Of a stretch of 64,000 nt of DNA, positions 58,161 to 64,000 are shown piece after piece. The translations under genes and the position numbers were made by a program. The notes beneath the pieces are model-generated. The model had not been told where the DNA came from. It ran no database searches and worked only from the letters and a program-made list of their open reading frames with translations. Position 1 is the stretch's first letter, and each line of letters starts with the position of its first letter. This DNA is from Sphingomonas sp. HITSZ_GF (lineage in GTDB: Bacteria > Pseudomonadota > Alphaproteobacteria > Sphingomonadales > Sphingomonadaceae), in contig NZ_JARQXA010000001.1 in NCBI RefSeq assembly GCF_029543155.1, positions 620,001-684,000 on the forward strand, in the 5' to 3' direction.

Positions 58161-59753
58161 ATGTTTGGCGGGATGCAGGATTTCGAATTGCGCGTGACCA
58201 CGCTGCTCGATCACGCGGCGCGCGAGCATTGGGGGCGCGAGATCGTCACCCGCTGGGCCGATGGCAGCGAGACGCGCACCACTTGGGCGGGCATCGCCCG
58301 CGATGCGCGCAAGCTCGCGCAAGCTCTGGAACGGCTCGGCCTGAAGAAGGGCGACCGCGTCGCCACGCTGGCGATGAACCATGGGCGCCACCTGGTCACC
58401 TGGTATGGCGCCGCCGGCATGGGCGGGCTGATCCACACGATCAATCCGCGCCTGTTCGACGACCAGCTCGCCTTCATCGGCAATGATGCCGAGGACAAGG
58501 TGCTGTTCTACGACCGCGCCTTTGCCCCGCTGGTCGAGCGGCTCAAGCCGCACTGGAAGACGATCGAGCATTATTACTGCTTCGACAGCGACGGCCCCGA
58601 CGGGTTCGAGGCGCTGCTCGCCGCCGAGGACGGCAATTACCAGTGGGTGGCCGGCGACGAGCGCGAGCCCTGCATGATCTGCTACACCAGCGGCACCACC
58701 GGCAATCCCAAGGGCGTGGTCTATACGCACCGCTCGACGGTGATCCACGCGATCACCGAGCTGCAGCCCGCCGAGTTCGACCTGTCGACCCAGGCAGTGG
58801 CGATGCCGATCGTGCCGATGTTCCACGCGGTGGGCTGGGGCCTGCCCTGGGCAGGCGCGGCGGTGGGCGCCAAGTTCGTGTTCAGCGCGGTCAACGAGCC
58901 CAAGGTGCTGTGCGAGCTGATGAACCGCGAGAAGGTGACGCATTCCGCCGGGGTGCCCACCGTCTGGTTCGCGATGTTCCAATATATGGATGCGACCGGC
59001 GAGGAGCCGAAATACCTCAAGATCGTCACCATCGGCGGCTCGGCCGCGCCGCGCGCGATGATCGAGCGGCTGATGAAGATGGGCATCCGCGTCAACCATG
59101 CCTGGGGCATGACCGAGACCTCGCCGATCGGCACGATGGGCGCGCCGTCGCCCGACTGGGACGATCTGAGTTTCGACGAGAAGGTCGATCAGGTCTCGAA
59201 GCAGGGCAAGGTGCCGTACGGGGTCGAGCTGCGCGTGGTCGATGACGAGGGCCGGGTGCTCCCGCGCGACGGCAAGAGCTCGGGGCGGCTTCAGGTGCGC
59301 GGACCCTGGGTGGTGAAGCAATATTTCAAGGCGCCCGAGCCGGCGGTCGACAAGGATAATTGGTTCGACACCGGCGACGTCGCGCTGCTGCATGCGGACG
59401 GCACGATGCAGATCACCGATCGCGCCAAGGACGTGATCAAGTCGGGCGGCGAGTGGATCAGCTCGGTCGATCTGGAGAATGCCGCGGTCGGCTGCGACGG
59501 CGTCGGCGAGGCGGCGGCGATCGGCGTCCATCACCCCAAATGGGACGAGCGCCCGATCCTGCTGGTGGTCCGCAAGCCGGGCAGCGACGTGACCGCCGAG
59601 CAGGTCCAGGCGCATCTCGCCCGGCATGTCGCCAAATGGTGGCTGCCCGACGAGGTCCATTTCGTCGAAAGCCTGCCCCACACCGCCACCGGCAAGCTGC
59701 TCAAGACCGCGATCCGCGAGCAGTACAAGGACTTCAAGCTCGCGGCGGCTTAG
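58161..59753 (+). CDS. Long-chain acyl-CoA synthetase (AMP-binding)
   Basis: 530 residues from the ATG at 58161, preceded by GGAGAG; an ATG at 58149 is also possible. The ANL superfamily signatures are present: P-loop [16 protein letters not shown] (about residue 174), A5 motif [10 protein letters not shown], the ATP-binding [16 protein letters not shown], and A10 TATGKLLKT with the catalytic Lys near the end. It activates a fatty or other carboxylic acid to its CoA thioester; family members of this subtype (FadD3/DitJ-like) prefer medium-to-long or ring-derived acids, but the chain length is not predictable here. Confidence 0.9.
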   Translation: MFGGMQDFELRVTTLLDHAAREHWGREIVTRWADGSETRTTWAGIARDARKLAQALERLGLKKGDRVATLAMNHGRHLVTWYGAAGMGGLIHTINPRLFDDQLAFIGNDAEDKVLFYDRAFAPLVERLKPHWKTIEHYYCFDSDGPDGFEALLAAEDGNYQWVAGDEREPCMICYTSGTTGNPKGVVYTHRSTVIHAITELQPAEFDLSTQAVAMPIVPMFHAVGWGLPWAGAAVGAKFVFSAVNEPKVLCELMNREKVTHSAGVPTVWFAMFQYMDATGEEPKYLKIVTIGGSAAPRAMIERLMKMGIRVNHAWGMTETSPIGTMGAPSPDWDDLSFDEKVDQVSKQGKVPYGVELRVVDDEGRVLPRDGKSSGRLQVRGPWVVKQYFKAPEPAVDKDNWFDTGDVALLHADGTMQITDRAKDVIKSGGEWISSVDLENAAVGCDGVGEAAAIGVHHPKWDERPILLVVRKPGSDVTAEQVQAHLARHVAKWWLPDEVHFVESLPHTATGKLLKTAIREQYKDFKLAAA

Positions 59754-59947
59754 GTGTCCGTGGCGGCGATGTGTTCGTCGAAGGTCTTGGTTTCGGCGCA
59801 GGGTGGGTAGGTGATGATGACGGTGTAATTGCCATCGGGCTGCAGGACCGATTTGACGTCGGTAGGGTTGCCGATATGCGCGTCGACCATCACCCCGCCC
59901 AGCTCCGACGCGGGTATGTCGGTGATCTGATAGATTCCGCAGGGCAT
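59750..59947 (-). CDS. Small protein of unknown function
   Basis: 65 residues (MPCGIYQITDIPASELGGVM to [10 protein letters not shown]). Soluble, with two cysteines. It converges on the acyl-CoA synthetase gene, overlapping it by 4 bp, and lies 10 bp downstream of the lipoprotein gene on the same strand, so the two probably form an operon. No family is recognised; the regular strand-like composition supports a real protein. Confidence 0.6.
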   Translation of the reverse strand: MPCGIYQITDIPASELGGVMVDAHIGNPTDVKSVLQPDGNYTVIITYPPCAETKTFDEHIAATDT

Positions 59948-59957
59948 TCTAAGCTCC

Positions 59958-60908
59958 TCAGGGGATGTTCAGGGCGGCAATGACCTTGGCGCGCTCGTCG
60001 GCGAAGGCGGCAGCATTCATGAAAACCGGCACCAGTACCTGGCCGAGGTTAAGCTTGGTCATTTCGGCCTGGACCGATGCGAGGTGGGCGGGGTCCGGCG
60101 CCTTGATCACCGCGCCCGAGGCGTCGATCGGCTGATTGTCCAGCACCTTGACCATCGCCGGGAAGAGATATTTGCGGATCCGCAGCGTGTTCGCGTCCGC
60201 GCCGAACTTGACGGCACGATATTCTTTGAGCGCCGCGCTTGCCGCTTCATCCTTGTCGGTCGCGGCCTTCTGCACGGCCTTCAGCGCGCCGTCGATGCTG
60301 CCGGCCCGCTTATAGGCGAGCAGGTCCCGGATCGTGTCGGAGATCGAATATTCGGCCAGCGGCCTGGCTTTTCCCGTCAGGATAGGGATCAGCGCGGCTT
60401 TTCGTTCGGCGTCCATTTGTGTGATCAGCGCCGAGGTTGTCCGGTCGGCATAGTAGTTCTTCTCGATCGCAGCGCGTCCGCCGGTGAAGCTGGTGATGAT
60501 CGCGCCGAGCACAGTCTTGGCATGTTTGCTGTCCGACAGCGTCGTCGCGAGGCTCAGGCCGATGACGGTGAGGTCGGCGATTGTCTCGGCGTCGGTGCGT
60601 CCAGCGCGCAGATTCTGGGTGAAGCGCTCATATTCGAGATCATACACCGCTAGGCGAATCTCGATGAAATTGTTGCGCCGAGCTTCCGTTGGGGTAGTGC
60701 CGTCGAAATATTTGGCGAGCGAGCCGTCCGACTTGACGGCCTGTGTCCCCGTTCCGGTACCGCTGTCCGAACCCGTCGCGGGCCGATCCTGGGTAAGCGC
60801 CGCAATGTCGCCGTCTATCGTGTAGTAGCTTCGCGGCGCGAAGCCCGTCTCGGTCATCGCGCACGCCGGCAGCACCAGCACGCACAGAAAGGCCAACAAT
60901 ATCCGCAT
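59958..60908 (-). CDS. Putative lipoprotein of unknown function
   Basis: 316 residues from the ATG at 60908. A lipoprotein signal peptide ends in LPAC (Cys15), followed by a flexible Asp/Gly/Thr-rich segment (about residues 30-60), then a helical domain with lines such as FIEIRLAVYDLEYERFTQNL and SDSKHAKTVLGAIITSFTGG. No known family is recognised. Probably anchored in the outer membrane. The 65-residue gene follows 10 bp downstream. Confidence 0.7.
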   Translation of the reverse strand: MRILLAFLCVLVLPACAMTETGFAPRSYYTIDGDIAALTQDRPATGSDSGTGTGTQAVKSDGSLAKYFDGTTPTEARRNNFIEIRLAVYDLEYERFTQNLRAGRTDAETIADLTVIGLSLATTLSDSKHAKTVLGAIITSFTGGRAAIEKNYYADRTTSALITQMDAERKAALIPILTGKARPLAEYSISDTIRDLLAYKRAGSIDGALKAVQKAATDKDEAASAALKEYRAVKFGADANTLRIRKYLFPAMVKVLDNQPIDASGAVIKAPDPAHLASVQAEMTKLNLGQVLVPVFMNAAAFADERAKVIAALNIP

Positions 60909-61211
60909 GGTCGCGTCCCCCATCCGTGCAGGCTGGTGCCTGAAGTGGTTACGCGACTCACAAACCCCCCGGTTCGTGCGCGCATAGCAGCCCCGAACCC
61001 GTCCGCCGGGCAAGCGGAGTTGGCACCGAATTCGAGGAACCGCCCACAACCGTCTCCGATCCGGGCGTACGCCCGCCCCTGCGGATTATCCCGCCCCCGG
61101 CGTTGCGGCTCGGTCTGGTATCGGCCCCAGTTCGTTGGCTCGAACGTGCAGTATATCGTCGTCGCCCAACCCTGAAGGTTCGCCCCGGCCTTGTCAGCCG
61201 GGGCGGGGAAC
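60909..61211. other. Intergenic stretch without a recognisable gene
   Basis: 303 bp between the lipoprotein and aminopeptidase genes. It contains a 12-bp palindrome GGGCGTACGCCC (61063-61074) and a hairpin GCCCCGGC/GCCGGGGC (61182-61189 with 61197-61204) that lies just past the aminopeptidase stop codon and may serve as its transcript end, though without a clear T-run. I see no gene in it. Confidence 0.5.
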
Positions 61212-63821
61212 TCACATCCCGGCGAAGGCCGCAGTCACTTCGCCGGCCTTGGCGTCCTTGAAGCGGGCGCAGTTGCGGATGCCTTCCACGGCGCGGTCGA
61301 GCGACAGCGTGCTGCCGCCCGCGGCGCGGAGCTTGGCATCCACCGCCTCGGCCGCCGGCAGCGTGCACAGCGAACCGAACATCTGCGCCGCCCGGCCCGA
61401 GAAGATGCCGCCGCCGCCGGTGATCTTCGCGAACTCGTCGAAATGGGCGAGCATATAGTCGAGCGCGGCATCGCGGGTGTTGGCGTGGCTCATGAAGATC
61501 GCCGCCGCGAACAGCCGCTCACGCGGCGAATAGCGGGGATCGGCGAACTCGCTGAAATACCATTTGGCGACATCGGCATTGCCCGACGCGGCGATGGCGC
61601 GGAAGGCGGCCTGGCGCAGGCCGGGAACCTTGCCCGCAAGCGCGGTCTCGGCCAGCGTCTTGGCGAAGGGCACGCCGCGATCGTCGACGGTCACGGCGAG
61701 CGCGAGCGGGGCGAAATCGCCGTCGAGCGCCTTGGTGTCGCCCGCCAGCCAGGCATCGGCCGCCTTGCTCAGCGTCGCGCGGAGCGTGGCGTCATGGCCG
61801 TTGTCCGCCACGAAGCCCACCAGCTGCTCGCGCAGCTCGGCGGTGTCGGCATTGTCGCCCTGATGCGCGCCGGCCTTGGGATCGAAGCCGATCTTCGCGA
61901 GCATCGGGCCGTAGAGGTCGACGAACAGCTTGCGATAGGCCGGCTGCGCTGCCGGGCCGATCAGCCCGCGTGCTTCCAGGCCGGCGAGGCGATCGCCGTT
62001 CGCGAGCTGCATCTTGGTCTTGGGATGGCCCGCCATCGCGCGGGCCAGCGCGACGAGCTGCGCGGTCTGGGCCTTGCCGGCATAGAAGCTGGCCCACAGG
62101 CTGTCGTCCAGCGCCAGCGCCTCGCCGGTCGGCAGCGTCGGCGCCGCGGCGATCAGCGCGTCCCAGTCGGCGGGGTCGAGGTCGAAGCGATAATAGCCCC
62201 AGCCGCCTGCATTGGGGACGAGCGCCCCGGTGCCGTTCGCCACGATCGACGCGCTCGGCTTGTCGAGCAGCGTGCAGCTCTTGGTCTCGCCCTGGCGGAC
62301 GCAGACCGGGACGATCCACTGCTCGGCCGGCGCATTGGTGCCGAAATAGGCGAAGCGCTGCTGGCTGGCGGTGAGGATGCCGTTCTGTCGGTGGAAGGTC
62401 ACCACCGGCACGCCCTGCTGGTCGACGAAGCTCTTGAGCGAGGCCAGCACGCGCGGATCATGTGCGGCATCGGCGAGCGAGCCGAAGAACTGCTCGGTCG
62501 AGGCATTGCCATATTTGTGGCGAGACATGTGCAGGCGGACGCCGGCCTTGAACTTGTCGTCGCCCATATAGGCCGCGATCATGCCGACGACCTGACCGCC
62601 CTTGCCATAGGTGATCTGGTCAAACGCCGCGTCGATATCGGCATCGTTGGTGATTTTCTGGTGGATCGGGCGCCCGGCGACGAGCGCGTCGAGGTCCATC
62701 GCGTCGAAGCCTTCGGAGATCGCGTCCACGCCGATATCCAGATCGGGGCGCCATTCGTTGCCGATGCGATAGCCCATCCAGTTGGCGAAGCTCTCGTTCA
62801 GCCAGATATCGTCCCACCACGCCGGGGTGACGAGATCGCCGAACCATTGGTGCGACAGCTCGTGCGCGACGACCATGCCGAAGGTCTGCTTGGCCGAGGT
62901 CGCGTCATGCTCGTCGACGAACAGGATGCCGTCGCCATAGATGTCCGCGCCGGCATTCTCCATCGCACCCGGCATGATCGGCGAGCCGATCTGGTCGAGC
63001 TTGGGGAAGGGGAAGGGCTGGCCGAAATATTTCTCGAGCAGCGCGACGATCGGGCCCGAATTGTCGAGCGCGAACTGCATCTCCTCCTTGTTCGGCTGGG
63101 TGCCGACGATGCGGAGCGGCAGCGGCGCCTTGCGCTGCGGCGTCGGGGCGACCTTGCCGGGGAGCGTGGCGAACGGGCCGACGACGAAGGCCATCAGATA
63201 GGTCGGCAGCGGCTTGGTGGCGAGGAAGCGGTGCTTCACCAGCTCGCCGGCCTTCACCGGCTTGCCCGTCTCCGGCGCGTTGCTCACCGCGACCAGGCCC
63301 GGCTTGGTGGTGATCGAAACGGTGAACGGCGTCTTGTAGCCGGGCTCGTCGAAGCCGGGGAAGGCGGCGCGGGCGTCGATGGATTCGAACTGCGTCCAGC
63401 TGTACCAGCTTCCGGCGATATTCAGGCGATAAGGCCCCGATGCGCCGCTGCCGAAGGGGGCATCATAGTCGAACTTCAAGGTGAGCTTGCCCGGCTGCAC
63501 CATCTTGCCGAAGGCGAGCTGGGCGAGGCCATATTCGCTCTTCTGGGTGAAGGTGACGGGCACTTCCTTGCCGCCGATCACCGCCACCGCCCGGGTAACG
63601 TTCAGCCCGCGGCCGTGCATCCACACCGCCTCGGCCGCCTTGTTCAGCGTCACGTCGATCTCGGCATGGCCGCTGAAGCGCGGCTTTTCCGGAACGATCG
63701 TCAGGTCGAGCCGATAGGCGAGGGGCTTCACCGTCTCGGGCAGCTTGCCGGTCGGCTGGGCGTCCTGGGCGAAGGCAGTGGCGGGAAGCGTGAGGGCGAC
63801 GGCAAAGGCAAGCGCGCGCAT
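61212..63821 (-). CDS. Secreted M1-family zinc aminopeptidase
   Basis: 869 residues. A signal peptide (MRALAFAVALTLPATAFAQ) directs it to the periplasm. The exopeptidase motif GAMENAG and the zinc site VVAHELSHQWFGD (about residue 318) with the third ligand in WLNESFANWMGY are intact. The C-terminal half is the helical ERAP1-like domain. It removes N-terminal residues from peptides. It is exported, unlike cytoplasmic PepN, as is common for the sphingomonad and xanthomonad enzymes. Likely monocistronic. Confidence 0.95.
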   Translation of the reverse strand: MRALAFAVALTLPATAFAQDAQPTGKLPETVKPLAYRLDLTIVPEKPRFSGHAEIDVTLNKAAEAVWMHGRGLNVTRAVAVIGGKEVPVTFTQKSEYGLAQLAFGKMVQPGKLTLKFDYDAPFGSGASGPYRLNIAGSWYSWTQFESIDARAAFPGFDEPGYKTPFTVSITTKPGLVAVSNAPETGKPVKAGELVKHRFLATKPLPTYLMAFVVGPFATLPGKVAPTPQRKAPLPLRIVGTQPNKEEMQFALDNSGPIVALLEKYFGQPFPFPKLDQIGSPIMPGAMENAGADIYGDGILFVDEHDATSAKQTFGMVVAHELSHQWFGDLVTPAWWDDIWLNESFANWMGYRIGNEWRPDLDIGVDAISEGFDAMDLDALVAGRPIHQKITNDADIDAAFDQITYGKGGQVVGMIAAYMGDDKFKAGVRLHMSRHKYGNASTEQFFGSLADAAHDPRVLASLKSFVDQQGVPVVTFHRQNGILTASQQRFAYFGTNAPAEQWIVPVCVRQGETKSCTLLDKPSASIVANGTGALVPNAGGWGYYRFDLDPADWDALIAAAPTLPTGEALALDDSLWASFYAGKAQTAQLVALARAMAGHPKTKMQLANGDRLAGLEARGLIGPAAQPAYRKLFVDLYGPMLAKIGFDPKAGAHQGDNADTAELREQLVGFVADNGHDATLRATLSKAADAWLAGDTKALDGDFAPLALAVTVDDRGVPFAKTLAETALAGKVPGLRQAAFRAIAASGNADVAKWYFSEFADPRYSPRERLFAAAIFMSHANTRDAALDYMLAHFDEFAKITGGGGIFSGRAAQMFGSLCTLPAAEAVDAKLRAAGGSTLSLDRAVEGIRNCARFKDAKAGEVTAAFAGM

Positions 63822-63925
63822 GGAATTTCCTTATCGTTTGCGCGTTGCCTAGGCCCGGTCCGGGAGACGCGCAATCCGCTAACTATTCCGTTCGCTACTG
63901 TATGTTTCCGGATTGTGTCAGTCAG

Positions 63926-64000
63926 ATGTTTCGGTATGGTGATCCTCGGTCGAGTGGCAACGCTCGAAGACCACCGGGCGGCGCTTTGGATCCCTCTTTC
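63926..64000 (+). CDS. Possible start of a gene running off the right edge
   Basis: An ATG at 63926 opens 25 codons (MFRYGDPRSSGNARRPPGG and on to LDPSF) that stay in frame to the window end. It lies 104 bp upstream of, and divergent to, the aminopeptidase gene, in a stretch that is AT-richer just before it (63881-63925). A second ATG at 63936 in another frame is also open, so the call is tentative and no product can be named. Confidence 0.3.
   Translation, partial: MFRYGDPRSSGNARRPPGGALDPSF

Overview
The window is high-GC DNA from an alphaproteobacterium, most likely Sphingomonas or a close relative (Sphingomonadales). This rests on the gene content: TonB-dependent receptors of the Caulobacter/Sphingomonas type, a TadE/TadG pair, an RcnB-like secreted protein, a ScfR-type regulator beside propionyl-CoA genes, and many intergenic palindromes of the 'VRPELVEG' and 'CGTCATCC' kinds common in sphingomonads. 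I see no integrase, phage structural gene, transposase or CRISPR array. The region reads as core chromosome peppered with small palindromic elements.

Layout. 0-6 kb: the 3' end of a TonB receptor, a membrane protein, a Phd-antitoxin-like/PAS fusion regulator, a TadE-TadG pair with a PilZ protein, and a possible structured RNA. 6-10 kb: lolC-lolD-GNAT-gpx, followed on the opposite strand by a MraZ-like gene plus a small Cys-cluster gene. 10-23 kb: a TPR protein, Lrp regulator, a histidine kinase with an eroded ATPase domain, a polysaccharide deacetylase-like protein, tRNA-Pro and a CAT-anticodon tRNA, dctA, a lipoprotein, an M28 peptidase, ettA and a secreted HExxH protein. 23-33 kb: DoxX, acylphosphatase, greB, soluble lytic transglycosylase, dapA, a prolyl-hydroxylase-like oxygenase, RcnB-like protein, an orphan 2Fe-2S oxidoreductase subunit, a DODA-type dioxygenase, a GIY-YIG nuclease inside a palindromic element, and a class II aldolase.

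32-41 kb is a coherent propionate/methylmalonyl-CoA locus: a divergent ScfR regulator, then pccB, methylmalonyl-CoA epimerase, methylmalonyl-CoA mutase, bioB and pccA. Together these would carboxylate propionyl-CoA to succinyl-CoA, with bioB supplying the biotin cofactor. Four different palindromic repeats lie in this locus, and one is read through in frame in the N-terminus of BioB. 42-49 kb is a sulfatase / TonB receptor / sulfatase locus that probably takes up and desulfates a sulfated substrate. 49-64 kb holds tRNA-Glu, a DUF952 protein, gyrA, a second copy of the MraZ-like + Cys-cluster pair, dnaE, an acyl-CoA synthetase, a lipoprotein and an M1 aminopeptidase.

The observations I rate highest are: (1) a GIY-YIG nuclease gene framed by the two arms of a palindromic element whose empty counterpart lies 19 kb away, with about six related elements elsewhere, which looks like an autonomous/non-autonomous pair; (2) a duplicated two-gene cassette, MraZ-like regulator plus Cys-cluster protein, 44 kb apart in the same orientation, each with DnaA-box-like sequence upstream; (3) a palindromic repeat translated inside BioB, and repeat arms that serve as ribosome-binding sites for neighbouring genes; (4) a Phd-antitoxin/PAS fusion regulator with a candidate operator. 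Start codons were chosen by eye, and several are uncertain as noted.
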